This document shows, in pieces, positions 30,347 to 46,074 of a stretch of 64,000 nucleotides of DNA. The position numbers and the translations under genes are program-made. Below the pieces are notes generated by a model. The model was not told where the DNA came from and ran no database searches. It saw only the letters and a list, made by a program, of their open reading frames with translations. Within the stretch, counting starts at the first letter, position 1, and each line of letters opens with the position of its first letter. This DNA is from Curtobacterium sp. MCPF17_002 (GTDB lineage Bacteria > Actinomycetota > Actinomycetes > Actinomycetales > Microbacteriaceae), in assembly GCF_003234115.2 (NCBI RefSeq), contig NZ_CP126251.1, positions 2,418,001 to 2,482,000 of the forward strand. Reading direction: 5' to 3'.

Positions 30347-31305
30347 CGCGTCACCACCGGCCGACGTGCGGCCCGCTCAGCGGGGGCGGTGACGACGACG
30401 CTGCCGAGCAGTCGCCCGACGGCGTACCCGGTCACCGTGGACGCGACGGACACGACGATCGCGACGGCGTGACGACCGCCACCGCGACCGACTCGACGCA
30501 GCTCGCGGAGCAGGGCTCCCGGGAGCACCTTCGTCAGGTACGTCTGCTCGCTGGACAGCGAGTCGCCGGTGCCGACGCGACGGCTCAGCACGGCCTTCGA
30601 GATGCCCTCGTAGTAGCTCCGTCGACGCAGGTACCGCATCGTCACGCGGTCCGGGGACACCCGGTGCGAGACGTTCGAGCGGGGTTCGTGCCGGATCCGG
30701 GCGCCGGGACGTGCCTGGGCGATCCGGATGCACATCTCGGTCTCCTCGCACCCGAGCGGCTGGTTGCCGACCCGGCCGATGCCGGAGCGGAACCCGCCGG
30801 CGAGCAGGATGGCCTCCCGCCGGAACGCCATGCTCGAGCCGATGACGTTGCGGACGTCGCCGGCCGTCTCGGGGAGACCCCGGTAGCTGCAGCCGACGAT
30901 CCAGAGCAGCTCGTCCGTGTACGGGCCGGCTCCGGTGGCGTCCGGCCACGACGGGGTCGCCCGTCCGCCGACGCCGACCACGTCGGGGTCCTCGAGCGCG
31001 ACGAGCATGTGGCTGAGCCAGTCCTCGTCGGCGGTGGCGTCGTCGTCGAGGAACGCGACGACGTCGGCCTCGGTCAACGCGACGCCGGTGTTCCGCGCGC
31101 CGGACAGCCCGCGGTCCTCGGTGTTCTCGACGACGCGCAGTTCCGGCCAGCGCGCTGCGGCGCGGGCGAGGAGCTCGGGTTCGTGGTCGATGACGACGAC
31201 GACCTCGGGGGCCTCCGGCTGACGCTTGGCGGACTCGACGCTGTCCTGCAGGTCACCCCATCGCTGCTGCGTGTACGCGCAGATCACGACGGCGACGGTC
31301 GTCAC
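30343..31305 (-). CDS. GT2 family glycosyltransferase
   Basis: A 320-residue GT-A enzyme: VAVVICAYTQQRWGDLQDSVESAK, VVVVIDHE, GLSGARNTGVALTEADVVAFLDDDATADEDW (DxD intact), FRSGIGRVGNQPLGCEETEMCIRIAQ (the catalytic Glu region), then a C-terminal helix pair (AVAIVVSVASTVTGYAVGRLLGSVVV) that could anchor it at the membrane. The GTG start overlaps the preceding GT2 stop as GTGA, and its stop overlaps the fusion start as ATGA. Likely adds one sugar of the repeat unit. Confidence 0.9.
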
Positions 31306-32225
31306 GCGGCGTCCCCCTCGAGTGCGCCGACGGGCGCACCGGCGACGGGGGCGGATGCGGCGACCGGAGCGGCGTGGTGCGAGCCGACGACGGGCGGGGC
31401 ACTGACCGGGGACACGGGCGATCCCGTGACCGGCGTCGTGGCGGCGCCGCCCCCCAGCGTGGCGACACGGGCACGGGCACGGCCCTGGGCAGCCCGGCGA
31501 CGCTCGTGCATGATCGACTTCAGCACGCGGATGCCGTCGGTGACTGCGTTGAGGTTGCTCGTGCCGTGCACGCGGAGCTTCTCGTGGCTCGGCACCTCCT
31601 CGATCGCGAGTTCGGCGGCCGACCAGCGGCAGGTGAGGACGGTCTCGATCTCGAACCCGTCGCCCCAGAGCATCGAACCGTCGGCCGGACGCGGCAGCGT
31701 CGAGGACAGCAGACCGATCTTCGGCAGGACGTCCGCCCAGAAGGCGTTGTAGCCGTAGCAGAGGTCGCTGTAGCGGGTGCCGAGGATCACGTTGCAGAGC
31801 AGGTTGAGGCCCCGGTTGCCGAGGTTGCGGAGGATGGTGATGTCGTCGCTCCCGCCGCCGTGGGCGTAGCGGGTGCCCTTCGCCACGTCGGCACCGTCGA
31901 TGAGCGCCTGCACGAAGCGCGGGATCTCGTCCGGGTCGGCGGAGCAGTCCGCGTCGAACATGACGACGACGTCGCCGGTGACGGCTTCGAAGCCGCACGC
32001 GAGCGCGTTGCCCTTGCCCTTGCGGGTCTGGTGCACGACGCGCACGTCGGGCAGGAGCCGCTGCGCGGTGGCGATCGTGTCGTCGACGGAGTGGCCGTCG
32101 ACCAGGATGACCTCGTACACGGGCGGGAGCTTCGGCAGGATGATCTCGAGGTTGCGGGCCTCGTTGCGGGCCGGGATGACGACGGAGACCCTCGGGTCCC
32201 TCGGTCGGACGGTGGTGGCGGACAT
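31302..32225 (-). CDS. GT2 family (DPM1/DolP-mannose-synthase-like) glycosyltransferase
   Basis: A 307-residue cytoplasmic protein with GT2 motifs VSVVIPARNEARNLEIILPKLPPVYEVILVDGHSVDDTIATAQ and VMFDADCSADPDEIPRFV (DxD), GYNAFWADVLPKIGLL and a Pro/Ala/Val-rich tail of about 50 residues. It resembles enzymes that move a sugar from a nucleotide to a polyprenyl phosphate, so it may supply lipid-linked sugar for the membrane fusion. ATG 32225 has AGGAG upstream and is preferred to a longer frame. It is the first gene of the minus-strand five-gene operon. Confidence 0.87.
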   Translation of the reverse strand: MSATTVRPRDPRVSVVIPARNEARNLEIILPKLPPVYEVILVDGHSVDDTIATAQRLLPDVRVVHQTRKGKGNALACGFEAVTGDVVVMFDADCSADPDEIPRFVQALIDGADVAKGTRYAHGGGSDDITILRNLGNRGLNLLCNVILGTRYSDLCYGYNAFWADVLPKIGLLSSTLPRPADGSMLWGDGFEIETVLTCRWSAAELAIEEVPSHEKLRVHGTSNLNAVTDGIRVLKSIMHERRRAAQGRARARVATLGGGAATTPVTGSPVSPVSAPPVVGSHHAAPVAASAPVAGAPVGALEGDAA

Positions 32226-32684
32226 GGTGCTCCTGTCGGGTTCAGGGTGCATTCGGGTCGCTCGGAGGTCCTGCGGATCCGCGGTGCGGGCTGCGACGAC
32301 GCGGGTACGTGCGTCACGGGTGCCGGCGGGGCGCGGGTACGACGCCACCGGTGCGGGAGGAGTGGGTACGACTTCTCCAGCGCCTCAACCCTCGCTGCGG
32401 GCGGGGTGGCGGTCAATGCGGTGTGCGGTCCCTTGCGGACCCCGCACCGCGGATACGGAAACCCGCAACGACGGCGCAGCGGCGTCCTGTCCCGTCCTGG
32501 GACGGCGGCTCACGGCCGTCGGACGATCCGCAGGACGGCCTGGAGGCGCGGTGCGGGCCGGCACCGCGCCTCCAGTCCGGAGAGAACACGCTGGTGCGAT
32601 CCGCCGCCTCGGCGGCGGTCGGGCGTGTCTCTGCGAGCGGGTGCGTCACTGTCAGGGCACGGGCACGGGCACGGGCACGAAACA
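32226..32684. other. Intergenic region upstream of the minus-strand glycan operon
   Basis: About 460 bases. It contains an inverted repeat of the dispersed family (32533-32580) and four tandem GGGCAC units (about 32655-32679). No ORF or palindromic operator is convincing. The operon promoter must lie here but I cannot place it. Confidence 0.5.
32533..32580. repeat. Inverted repeat of the GGAGGCGCGGTG family
   Basis: GGCCTGGAGGCGCGGTGC and GCACCGCGCCTCCAGTCC make an 18-base-class stem with a short loop, in the region between tRNA-Gln and the glycan operon. Identical in core to the copies at 13795 and 60111. Confidence 0.82.
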
Positions 32685-32718
32685 GAACAAGCCCCCGGGA
32701 AATCCCGGGGGCTTGTTC
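32685..32718 (-). terminator. Intrinsic terminator of tRNA-Gln
   Basis: A near-perfect stem (AACAAGCCCCCGGGA with TCCCGGGGGCTTGTT) just downstream of the tRNA on the minus strand, with a T-rich flank. Strong GC stem. Confidence 0.88.
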
Positions 32719-32726
32719 ATCGAGTG

Positions 32727-32798
32727 CTGGGGTACCTGGACTCGAACCAAGAACGACGGTACCAGAAACCGCTGTGTTGCCAATTACACCATACCCCA
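32727..32798 (-). tRNA. tRNA-Gln (CTG)
   Basis: A 72-base cloverleaf, acceptor stem TGGGGTA/TACCCCA, T-loop GGTTCGAGTCC, and anticodon loop TTCTGGT giving anticodon CTG (codon CAG). No CCA is encoded. It is followed by a terminator. Confidence 0.93.
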
Positions 32799-32842
32799 AA
32801 GGCCCAGAGGCCTTCGGTCCCGGTTGCCCGGGGCACGATCAA

Positions 32843-33820
32843 CTACTGTACAGCATCCCGAGCGTCTGCGAGACCACCCACGAGGTCGCGGTGCACCGCG
32901 GCGGCCGTCACGGCCCCGTGTCCGGCGGCCACGATGAGCTGCTCCGGCCCGGGAGGCGTCACGTCACCCACCGCGTAGACGCCGGGGACGGAGGTCCGGC
33001 CCGACCGGTCGACGACCACGAGCCCCTCGGCGTCCAGCGCGAGCTCGGCGTCGACCCAGTCGAGGTCGGCGGACCAGCGCGGCCGGACGAACCCGCCCGT
33101 GCGCGGCTCCACGTGCCCGTCGGCGAGCCGCACGCCGGTCATCCCGGAGCGGTCGCCCTCGAGGTCGGCCACCGCACGCTCGTCCACGCGCACACCCGCG
33201 GACGCCAGGCGCGCACGGCCGGCGTCATCGAGCGCGCCCGAGCCGTTCGTGTAGACGATCAGGTCGTCCGTCCACGAGCCGATCAGGAGCGCTCGGTCGA
33301 CCACGTCGTCCGTCTCGCAGATGAAGGCGAGGGGTTCGCCCGCCTTCTCGTACGCGTCGCACTCGACGCAGCTGTGCACCGCCGTACCGTAGAACGCCCG
33401 GAGCGTCGGCAGCGCCGGGAACTCCTCGCGCAACCCGGTCGCGATGACCACGGCGCGGGCGGAGGCCTCGACCTCGGCGCCGCGCCACGAACCGTGCACG
33501 AGCCACCGATCGCCGTCCGGGGCCATCCGGTCGACGACGGCCTGGAGGACCGTCGCCTCGTCGTAGCCCTCGACCTCGGTGCGACCGAGCTTCCGGAGCT
33601 CGAGCGGCGAGACGCCGTCGCGCGTGAGGAACCCGTGCGAGCGGAGCGTCGCGGCGTTCCGCGGGCGGTTCGCATCCAGGAGCAGCACGGTCCGACGCGC
33701 GCGCACGAGGTTGAGCGCCGCGCTCAGCCCTGCCGGGCCCGCACCGATCACCACGACGTCGACCGTCAGGCGGTCGTCGCTCGTCGGCCGATCCGGGACG
33801 TTCGTGGGGGCAGCGTCCAC
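32843..33820 (-). CDS. Thioredoxin-reductase-like FAD/NAD(P) oxidoreductase
   Basis: A 325-residue flavoprotein with the N-terminal FAD motif VVIGAGPAGLSAALNLVRAR, a CVEC redox pair (CxxC) in AVHSCVECDAYEKAG, and the C-terminal FAD motif GVYAVGDVTPPGPEQLIVAAGHGAVTAAAVHRDL. The NAD(P) motif is not clear, because the usual GxGxxG in the central domain reads IGSWTDDL. This is typical of the TrxB-like or ferredoxin-reductase-like group. Possibly a low-molecular-weight thiol reductase. It lies 11 bases downstream of gltX. Confidence 0.85.
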   Translation of the reverse strand: MDAAPTNVPDRPTSDDRLTVDVVVIGAGPAGLSAALNLVRARRTVLLLDANRPRNAATLRSHGFLTRDGVSPLELRKLGRTEVEGYDEATVLQAVVDRMAPDGDRWLVHGSWRGAEVEASARAVVIATGLREEFPALPTLRAFYGTAVHSCVECDAYEKAGEPLAFICETDDVVDRALLIGSWTDDLIVYTNGSGALDDAGRARLASAGVRVDERAVADLEGDRSGMTGVRLADGHVEPRTGGFVRPRWSADLDWVDAELALDAEGLVVVDRSGRTSVPGVYAVGDVTPPGPEQLIVAAGHGAVTAAAVHRDLVGGLADARDAVQ

Positions 33821-33831
33821 CGGGCGGTCCG

Positions 33832-35319
33832 TCAGCGGTCCGCGAGGCGGCGGAGACGGGTGACGGTGGAGTCCTTCCCGAGGATCTCCATCGACTCGAA
33901 CAGCGGCGGGCTGATGCGACGACCGGAGACCGCGACGCGCAACGGCCCGAACGCCAGGCGCGGCTTGAGGCCGAGGCCGTCGATGAGGGACTCGCGGAGC
34001 GCACCCTCGATCGCCTCGGTCGTCCAGGTGTCGAGCGGCTCGAGTGCGGCGATGGCCGCACGGAGCACGTCGCCCGCGTCGGCCTTGAGCGTGCCGAGCG
34101 CGTCGTCCTCGACCACCAGGTCGTCGTCGTCGGTGAACAGGAATCCGAGCATGGCCGGGGCCTCACCGAGGAGCTGCATGCGCTCCTGCACCAGGGGCGC
34201 CGCCTTCGTGAGGACCTCCTGCTGCTCCGGGGTCACCGGGTCGGCGAGGAACTGTCCCAGGTACGGCACGAGCCGCCCGCGGAAGTCGTCGGCGTCGAGC
34301 AGACGGATGTGGTCGCCGTTGATGGCCTCGGCCTTCTTGTGGTCGAAGCGCGCCGGGTTCGGGTTGACGTCGGCGACGTCGAACGCCTCGACCATCTCCG
34401 CGATCGAGAACACGTCACGGTCGGCGCCGATCGACCAGCCGAGGAGCGCGAGGTAGTTGACCAGGCCCTCGGGGATCATGCCGGCGGCACGGTGGTGGAA
34501 GAGGTTCGACTCGGGGTCGCGCTTCGAGAGCTTCTTGTTGCCCTCCCCCATCACGTAGGGCAGGTGGCCGAACACGGGGATGTACTCCGCGATCCCGACC
34601 TCGTACAGCGCCTCGTACAGGGCGATCTGCCGCGGCGTCGACGACAGCAGGTCCTCGCCGCGGAGCACGTGCGTGACCTGCATGAGGGCGTCGTCCACCG
34701 GGTTCGTGAACGTGTAGAGCGGCTTCCCGTTGGGGCGCACCACGACGAAGTCCGGGAACGTGCCCTGCTTGAAGGTGATCTCACCCCGGACGAGGTCGTC
34801 GAAGCTGAGGTCGCGGTCCGGCACCCGGAGCCGCAGTGCCGGCGCACGACCCTGGTCGCGGAAGGCCTGTCGCTCGGACTCGGTCAGGTCGCGCTCGTGG
34901 TTGTCGTAGCCCTGCTTCGGGTCACGGCCGGCGGCGACGTTCCGCGCCTCCATCTCCTCGGGGGTGACGAAGGACTCGTACACGTGCCCGGAGGCCTTGA
35001 GCTTCGCGATGACGTCCTCGTAGACGTCGGCGCGCTCGGACTGTCGGTACGGGCCGTGCGGTCCGCCGGCGTCGACGCCTTCGTCCCAGTCGAGGCGGAG
35101 CCACCGCAGTGCCTCGAGGATCTGCGCGTAGGACTCTTCGCTGTCCCGCGCGGCGTCGGTGTCCTCGATGCGGAAGACGAGCTTGCCGCCGGTGTGCCGC
35201 GCGTACGCCCAGTTGAAGAGCGCGGTGCGGATGAGTCCGACGTGCGGCGTGCCCGTCGGGCTCGGGCAGAAACGGACACGGACGTCGGAGCCGGAGGCAG
35301 TGGTGAATGGCGCAGTCAT
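33832..35319 (-). CDS. gltX: Glutamyl-tRNA synthetase
   Basis: A 495-residue class I aminoacyl-tRNA synthetase that charges tRNA-Glu. The HIGH-type signature is [12 protein letters not shown] (residues about 17-28) and the KMSKS-type loop is [10 protein letters not shown] discriminating-type C-terminal anticodon domain follows. It is followed by the TrxB-like gene. Normal length; no oddities. Confidence 0.98.
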   Translation of the reverse strand: MTAPFTTASGSDVRVRFCPSPTGTPHVGLIRTALFNWAYARHTGGKLVFRIEDTDAARDSEESYAQILEALRWLRLDWDEGVDAGGPHGPYRQSERADVYEDVIAKLKASGHVYESFVTPEEMEARNVAAGRDPKQGYDNHERDLTESERQAFRDQGRAPALRLRVPDRDLSFDDLVRGEITFKQGTFPDFVVVRPNGKPLYTFTNPVDDALMQVTHVLRGEDLLSSTPRQIALYEALYEVGIAEYIPVFGHLPYVMGEGNKKLSKRDPESNLFHHRAAGMIPEGLVNYLALLGWSIGADRDVFSIAEMVEAFDVADVNPNPARFDHKKAEAINGDHIRLLDADDFRGRLVPYLGQFLADPVTPEQQEVLTKAAPLVQERMQLLGEAPAMLGFLFTDDDDLVVEDDALGTLKADAGDVLRAAIAALEPLDTWTTEAIEGALRESLIDGLGLKPRLAFGPLRVAVSGRRISPPLFESMEILGKDSTVTRLRRLADR

Positions 35320-35423
35320 GACCCCCCGATCCTACCGGCCCGGACACGGCCACCCACGAGGCTGTGGAGAACCCGTCGTGCCCGAACCTGCCGTGCCGGA
35401 CCTGCCGCACCCTGAACGCAGAA

Positions 35424-35451
35424 AACCCCTGACCACGAATGGTCAGGGGTT
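35424..35451 (-). terminator. Terminator of the rrn operon
   Basis: A stem AACCCCTGACC/GGTCAGGGGTT with the loop ACGAAT, followed by T-rich minus-strand sequence. It lies about 20 bases downstream of 5S and 105 bases upstream of gltX. Confidence 0.9.
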
Positions 35452-35472
35452 CCCTGGTCTTGCAACGTTGAG

Positions 35473-35590
35473 TCCGGCGGCGTCCTACTCTCCCACAAGG
35501 TCCCCCTTGCAGTACCATCGGCGCTGAGAGGCTTAGCTTCCGGGTTCGGAATGTGACCGGGCGTTTCCCTCTCGCTATGACCACCGGAAC
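35473..35590 (-). rRNA. 5S ribosomal RNA
   Basis: About 118 bases matching the 5S pattern: GTTCCGGTGGTCATAGCG at the 5' end, the CCGAACCCGGAAG loop and the GGGAGAGTAGGACG 3' half. Ends are estimated by the terminal stem. Confidence 0.95.
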
Positions 35591-35739
35591 ACCTTCGACC
35601 CAATACGAGGATCAGAAAAGCTGTCCCGGCTGACACCCATACGGGTGCAGCGCGGTATTCAGTTTCATGTTCCCGATCGTCTGTCGGGAACCACAAAGTG
35701 GACGCGAGCCCCAACCCGAAGGTTGGGAAATAGTTGGTG

Positions 35740-40846
<5,107 letters not shown>

Positions 40847-41240
40847 ATTACAACCAACACCGAAGTGTCAGCGAGTTGATTCTGACTGTTGACTGTCTAC
40901 TGACAATCTTCAATCCAAAAGGAATTGCTTCATGACCCGGTCAGCAAGCCGACCAGGCACGAGGTCAATCAATAAATTGGCATTGACAATGTGCACGCTG
41001 TTGAGTTCTCAAGGACCAGACGCACTCCCCGCTCGACCCCGAAAGAGGTTCCGCCAGAGAGGCATTTCGTCTTCACCCGGGAGGCACCACTACAGGAGTG
41101 GGTCTTCATCGGGATTCGTTGTCTGAGCGGGACCCCGTCCGGACTGCATCTCCGGGGCTCTCGCTCCGGTGACCGTCTCGGCCGTTTCGTTCTCCGCCTC
41201 AGTGGCAACGAGTGATTACTTTACACACGCCCCAGGGGTG
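40847..41240 (-). promoter_or_regulatory. rrn leader and promoter region
   Basis: The minus strand holds an actinobacterial leader, including a boxA-like TTGAGAACTCAAC (41000-41013). The promoter lies within the first 300 bases upstream; no confident -10/-35 pair was found. AT-rich relative to the window. Confidence 0.7.
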
Positions 41241-41298
41241 CCGCCAACCGGCCCGGCCTCCCGGGCGTGTCGCGCCGCCGATCCGCACGGGGACGCGG

Positions 41299-41331
41299 AA
41301 CGGCCCGCTCCAACGTGGGGAGCGGGCCGTT
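41299..41331 (-). terminator. Intrinsic terminator of the serA-leuB-ilvE-FAH operon
   Basis: AACGGCCCGCTCC/GGAGCGGGCCGTT, a perfect 13-base stem with a short loop, 52 bases after the FAH stop. It insulates the BCAA operon from the rrn promoter. Confidence 0.88.
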
Positions 41332-41382
41332 CGGGTCGTGCGGGACGAGCGTCGGATCGGATCGATCGCACCCCGGGTCGAT

Positions 41383-42153
41383 TCACACGCGGGCGATGAC
41401 CGGGTTCTTGAGCGTGCCGAGTCCGGAGATGGTCACCTCGACGACCTCGCCGTCACGGATCTCCCCGACGCCGGCGGGCGTTCCGGTGAGGATGACGTCC
41501 CCGGGCAGGAGCGTCCAGATCGACGAGATGAACTCGATGAGGAACGGGATGTCGTGGACCATCTCGCTCGTGGACCCCACCTGACGGAGGTCGCCGTCCA
41601 CGCGGGTCTCGATGCGGATGTCCGACGGGTCGATCTCGGTCTCGATGGCCGGCCCGAGCGGGCAGAACGTGTCGAAGCCCTTCGCCCGCGTCCACTGACC
41701 GTCGCGGGCCTGCAGGTCACGGGCGGTCACGTCGTTCGCGATCGTGTACCCGAGGATGACGCTCGCGAAGTCCTCGCGTGCGACGTTCTTGGCGAGCGAG
41801 CCGATCACGATGGCGAGTTCGCCCTCGTGGTCCACGCGCCCGATCCCCGCGGGGAGCCGGATCGGGTCCTCGGGGCCGATGACCGAGGTGTTCGGCTTGA
41901 GGAACACCACCGGGTCGTCACCGGAACGCTCGTCCATCTCGGACGCGTGCTCGGCGTAGTTGAGCCCGACCCCGATCACCTTCGACCGCGGGATCACCGG
42001 TGCCAGGAGCTTGGCGTCCCGGAGCGGCACCCGCTCCCCCGTGGTCTCGAACCCCTGGTACATCGGGTCCCCCGCCAACACGACCAGGTCGCGCTCGTCG
42101 AGGATGCCGTACCGCGGGTCTTCACCCTTGCTGCTGAACCGTGCGATCTTCAC
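41383..42153 (-). CDS. Fumarylacetoacetate hydrolase (FAH) family protein
   Basis: A 256-residue FAH-fold enzyme with KVIGVGLNYAEHASEMD, VVFLKPNTSVIGP, DHEGELAIVIG (metal-binding Glu), GYTIANDVTARDLQ and VILTGTPAGVGE. Family members hydrolyse or decarboxylate beta-diketo acids such as oxaloacetate or acylpyruvates; the substrate here is unknown. It lies 29 bases downstream of ilvE, a neighbourhood seen often in actinobacteria and suggesting a role in clearing a keto-acid by-product. Confidence 0.93.
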   Translation of the reverse strand: MKIARFSSKGEDPRYGILDERDLVVLAGDPMYQGFETTGERVPLRDAKLLAPVIPRSKVIGVGLNYAEHASEMDERSGDDPVVFLKPNTSVIGPEDPIRLPAGIGRVDHEGELAIVIGSLAKNVAREDFASVILGYTIANDVTARDLQARDGQWTRAKGFDTFCPLGPAIETEIDPSDIRIETRVDGDLRQVGSTSEMVHDIPFLIEFISSIWTLLPGDVILTGTPAGVGEIRDGEVVEVTISGLGTLKNPVIARV

Positions 42154-42182
42154 CGTTGGAGCCTACCGACGCCGGATGGGTG

Positions 42183-43292
42183 TCAGGCCGGATCCGTCAG
42201 GCGCGTCATCCACCCGTGCGGGTCGGCACGTCGGCCGTACTGGATGTCGGTGAGCTCGTCGCGCAGGGACATCGTGAGTTCGCCGGCGCCGACCGTCGGC
42301 GAACCGATGGTGAAGCCCTCGCCGCGGAGCTCCGCGATCGGGGTCACGACGGCAGCCGTGCCGCACGCGAACGCCTCGGTGATCGAGCCGTCCGCCACGC
42401 CGTCGCGCCATTCGTCGAGGGTCACGCGCCGCTTCTCGACGGTCAGCCCCCGGTCCTCGGCGAGCTGCAGGATCGAGTCGCGCGTGATGCCCTCGAGGAT
42501 GGAGTCCGAGTCCGGCGTCACGAGCGTGCCGTCGGACTTGACGAGCACGACGTTCATCCCACCGAGCTCCTCGAGGTACTTGCCCTCGACCGAGTCGAGG
42601 AACATGACCTGCTGGCAACCGTGCTCGTACGCCTCCTGCTGGGGCAGCAGTGAGGACGCGTAGTTGCCGCCGGTCTTCGCCGCACCGGTCCCGCCCTTGC
42701 CGGCGCGGGCGTACTCGGTGGAGAGCCAGATCGACACGGGCTTCGGGCCGGACGTGAAGTACGCCCCGGCCGGGCTCGCGATGCAGTGGTACGCGACCTC
42801 CTGCGCCGCACGGACGCCGAGGAAGGACTCCGTCGCGATCATGAACGGACGCAGGTACAGGCTGGTCTCGGGCGCCGACGGGACCCAGTCGACGTCGGTC
42901 TGCACCAGCTGCCGGATCGACTCGACGAAGGTCTCGACCGGGAGCTCCGGCAACGCGAGCCGTCGCGCCGACCGCTGGAACCGGCGCGCGTTCGCGTCCG
43001 GACGGAAGGACCAGACCGAGCCGTCCGCGTGGCGGTACGCCTTCAGCCCCTCGAAGATCTCCTGCGCGTAGTGCAGCACACTCGCGCTCGGGTCGAGGGA
43101 GAGCGGCCCGTACGGGTGGATCGAGGCGTCGTGCCACCCGGCGTCGAGCGTCCACTCCACGGTCGCCATGTGGTCGGTGAAGTGCTTGCCGAAGCCCGGG
43201 TCCGCGAGGATCTCCTCACGCTCGGCCGCCGCACGGCGCTCCGGCGAGGGGGTGGTCGCGAACTCGAGTCCGAAGGCGGTGTCGGTGCTCAT
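42183..43292 (-). CDS. ilvE: Branched-chain amino acid aminotransferase
   Basis: A 369-residue PLP enzyme for the last step of Leu, Ile and Val synthesis. The fold-type IV features are EIFEGLKAYRHADG, the catalytic Lys in GAAKTGGNYASSL, and LEGITRDSILQLA. It matches the longer actinobacterial class. It sits 15 bases after leuB in the serA-leuB-ilvE-FAH operon. No deviation from the family was seen. Confidence 0.97.
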   Translation of the reverse strand: MSTDTAFGLEFATTPSPERRAAAEREEILADPGFGKHFTDHMATVEWTLDAGWHDASIHPYGPLSLDPSASVLHYAQEIFEGLKAYRHADGSVWSFRPDANARRFQRSARRLALPELPVETFVESIRQLVQTDVDWVPSAPETSLYLRPFMIATESFLGVRAAQEVAYHCIASPAGAYFTSGPKPVSIWLSTEYARAGKGGTGAAKTGGNYASSLLPQQEAYEHGCQQVMFLDSVEGKYLEELGGMNVVLVKSDGTLVTPDSDSILEGITRDSILQLAEDRGLTVEKRRVTLDEWRDGVADGSITEAFACGTAAVVTPIAELRGEGFTIGSPTVGAGELTMSLRDELTDIQYGRRADPHGWMTRLTDPA

Positions 43293-43307
43293 CTGGGGAG
43301 ACTCCTG

Positions 43308-44375
43308 TCAGGCGGTGGTGGTGCGTGCCGTGGCCGCGGCGGCGATGGCGTCGCCGATCTCGGCCGTGCGACGCTGCGAGGTGCCCCGGTCGGCCAGGTC
43401 TGCCTCGACGGCCCGCGTGACCGCCGTCGCGAGGTCGCTGCGACCGATGTGGTCGAGCAGCAGTGCGACGGACAGGATGGCGGCCGTCGGATCGGCCTTC
43501 TGCTGACCCGCGATGTCCGGCGCGGAGCCGTGGACCGGCTCGAACATGCTGGGGAAGGTGCCGTCCGGGTTGATGTTGCCCGAGGCCGCCAGACCGATGC
43601 CGCCGCTGATCGCGCCAGCCAGATCGGTGATGATGTCGCCGAAGAGGTTGTCCGTGACGATGACGTCGAACCTAGCAGGTTCCCGGACCATGTGGATGGT
43701 GACCGCGTCGACGTGCTGGTAGTCCACGGTGACGTCCGGGAACTCCTGCGCGACGGCCGCCACGGTGCGCTGCCAGAGGGCGCCGGCGTGCACGAGGACG
43801 TTGCTCTTGTGCACGAGCGTGAGGTGCTTCCGGGTGCGCCGGTCCGCCAGCTCGAAGGCGTAGCGGACGACCCGCTCGACGCCGAACGCGGTGTTCAGCG
43901 AGACCTCGGTCGCGATCTCGTGCGGAGTACCCGTCCGGATCGCCCCACCGTTGCCGACGTAGGGACCCTCGGTGCCCTCACGCACGACGACGAAGTCGAC
44001 GTCGCCCGGTGCGGCGAGCGGCGTCGCCACGGCGTCGTACACCTTCGTCGGACGCAGGTTGACGTAGTGGTCGAACGCGAAGCGCAGCTTGAGCAGCAGC
44101 CCGCGCTCGATGATCCCGCCGGCGAGCCGGGGGTCACGCGGGTCACCGCCCACCGCGCCGAGCAGGATCGCGTCGTGGGTGGCGATGGCGGACATGTCGT
44201 CGTCGGTCAGGATGTCGCCGGTCTCGAGGAACCGTGTGGCACCGAGGGAGAACGGGGTCTCCTCGACGACGAGGTCGTCGGGGAGCACCGCGTGCAGCAC
44301 CTTGAGTGCCTCGTCGATGACCTCGGGTCCGATGCCGTCGCCGCGGATCACCGCGAGGCTGATCTTCTGCGTCAT
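43308..44375 (-). CDS. leuB: 3-isopropylmalate dehydrogenase
   Basis: A 355-residue NAD-dependent dehydrogenase of leucine synthesis: RGDGIGPEV at the N-terminus, then [45 protein letters not shown] and [14 protein letters not shown]. The ATG at 44375 is preceded by GGGGAG at eight bases; a GTG three codons earlier is too close to that site. It starts 13 bases after the serA stop. Confidence 0.96.
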   Translation of the reverse strand: MTQKISLAVIRGDGIGPEVIDEALKVLHAVLPDDLVVEETPFSLGATRFLETGDILTDDDMSAIATHDAILLGAVGGDPRDPRLAGGIIERGLLLKLRFAFDHYVNLRPTKVYDAVATPLAAPGDVDFVVVREGTEGPYVGNGGAIRTGTPHEIATEVSLNTAFGVERVVRYAFELADRRTRKHLTLVHKSNVLVHAGALWQRTVAAVAQEFPDVTVDYQHVDAVTIHMVREPARFDVIVTDNLFGDIITDLAGAISGGIGLAASGNINPDGTFPSMFEPVHGSAPDIAGQQKADPTAAILSVALLLDHIGRSDLATAVTRAVEADLADRGTSQRRTAEIGDAIAAAATARTTTA

Positions 44376-44388
44376 GTCCGCCACTCCC

Positions 44389-45978
44389 CTACAGCGTGAT
44401 GTCGATCTCGCGGAGCGACGCCGCGTCGATCGTGGACCGGACGTGCTCGAGGATCTCGGCGGGGACCGGCGAGTCGACGGTGAGGACGCTGAGCGCCTGA
44501 CCGCCGGCGGCCTCGCGCGAGATCTGCATCGCCGCGATGTTGATGCCGGCCTCGCCGAACTCCTTGCCGTACACGGCGACGATGCCCGGGCGGTCCGTGT
44601 AGACCATCACCACGTGGTGCTCGGCGAGGGCGACCTCGACGTCGTGACCGTTGATCTCGACCAACTTCGCCACCTGCTTCGGCCCGGTGAGCGTGCCGGA
44701 CACGCTGATCGCCGGACCGTCGGACTGGGCGCCGCGGATGGTGAGCACATTGCGGTACTCGGAGCTGTCCGCATCGGTGATGAGCCGGACGGTGACCCCG
44801 CGCTGCTCCGCGATGAGCGGGGCGTTGACGTAGGACACCTGGTCGCTGACGACGTCGGTGAAGACGCCCTTGAGCGCTGCGAGCTTGAGCACGCTCACGT
44901 CGTACGCGGCGAGCTCGCCGTGCACCTCGACGTCGATGCTCGTGACCGGCGAGGTGGCGAGGCCGGTGAAGACCTGGCCGAGCTTCTCGACGAGCGGGAT
45001 GCCCGGACGGACGTACGAGTCGATGACGCCGCCGGCGACGTTCACGGCGTCCGGGACGAGTTCGCCCCCGAGCGCGAGACGCACCGACTTGGCGACCGAG
45101 ACGCCTGCCTTCTCCTGCGCTTCGTCGGTCGACGCACCGAGGTGCGGCGTGACGACGACGTTCGGCAGGGAGACGAGCGGCGAGTCCTTCGGCGGCTCCG
45201 ACACGAAGACGTCGAGGCCCGCGCCGGCGATCGTGTTCGAGGTGAGCGCCCGGTGCAGGGCGTCCTCGTCGATCAGGCCACCGCGCGCGACGTTGACGAC
45301 GAACGCGGTCGGCTTCATCAGCGCGAACTGCGCGTCCGACAGCATGCCCAGCGTCTCCGGGGTCTTCGGCATGTGGATCGTGATGAAGTCGGAGCGCTTC
45401 AGGAGGTCGTCGAGCGACACGAGCTCCACCCCGAGCTGCTGGGCCCGCGCCGTGGTGACGTACGGGTCGTACGCGATCACCTGGACGCCGAACGCCTGCA
45501 GCCGCTGCGTGATGAGCGCACCGATGCGGCCGAGGCCGATGATGCCGACCGTCTTCTCGTAGAGCTCGACACCGGTGTACGCGGAGCGCTTCCAGGTGCC
45601 GGCGGCGAGCGACGCGTGCGCGGCCGGGATGTGCCGCGCGAGCGACAGGATGTGACCGACCGTGAGCTCGGCCGCCGAGATGATGTTCGACGTCGGCGCG
45701 TTCACGACCATCACCCCGGCGGTCGTGGCCGCCTTGATGTCGACGTTGTCGAGGCCGACGCCGGCACGGGCGACGACCTTGAGGTTCGGGGCCGCGGCGA
45801 TCGCCTCGGCGTCGACCTTGGTGGCGGAACGCACCAGGACGGCGTGCGCATCGGCGAGGGAGGCCAGGAGCGCGGCACGGTCGGTACCGTCCACGTTCCG
45901 GATCTCGAAGTCGGGCCCGAGGGCGTCGACTGTGGCGGGCGAGAGTTCTTCGGCGATCAGGACGACCGGCTTCGGCAC
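44389..45978 (-). CDS. serA: D-3-phosphoglycerate dehydrogenase
   Basis: A 529-residue enzyme of serine synthesis. The catalytic part has [24 protein letters not shown] (NAD site), [11 protein letters not shown] and [11 protein letters not shown]. Residues about 310-530 carry the extra intervening domain and an ACT domain ending in [25 protein letters not shown]. This is the long, serine-sensitive actinobacterial form. It heads the serA-leuB-ilvE-FAH operon. Confidence 0.97.
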   Translation of the reverse strand: MPKPVVLIAEELSPATVDALGPDFEIRNVDGTDRAALLASLADAHAVLVRSATKVDAEAIAAAPNLKVVARAGVGLDNVDIKAATTAGVMVVNAPTSNIISAAELTVGHILSLARHIPAAHASLAAGTWKRSAYTGVELYEKTVGIIGLGRIGALITQRLQAFGVQVIAYDPYVTTARAQQLGVELVSLDDLLKRSDFITIHMPKTPETLGMLSDAQFALMKPTAFVVNVARGGLIDEDALHRALTSNTIAGAGLDVFVSEPPKDSPLVSLPNVVVTPHLGASTDEAQEKAGVSVAKSVRLALGGELVPDAVNVAGGVIDSYVRPGIPLVEKLGQVFTGLATSPVTSIDVEVHGELAAYDVSVLKLAALKGVFTDVVSDQVSYVNAPLIAEQRGVTVRLITDADSSEYRNVLTIRGAQSDGPAISVSGTLTGPKQVAKLVEINGHDVEVALAEHHVVMVYTDRPGIVAVYGKEFGEAGINIAAMQISREAAGGQALSVLTVDSPVPAEILEHVRSTIDAASLREIDITL

Positions 45979-46074
45979 AGCTGCAGTTCCTCACACGAGA
46001 CGGGCGGTATCCCACCATCGTATCGACGTGCGCCGGTCGTGACGACCGCAGCGACGGCCCTGTGGAGAACCGCA

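Noticed and set aside
46006-46014. TGGGATACC near serA as a third leu/ilv operator
   Set aside because: Only half of the palindrome is kept (GGTGGGATACCGCC on the minus strand) and it may be part of a -10 box; not enough to claim shared control.
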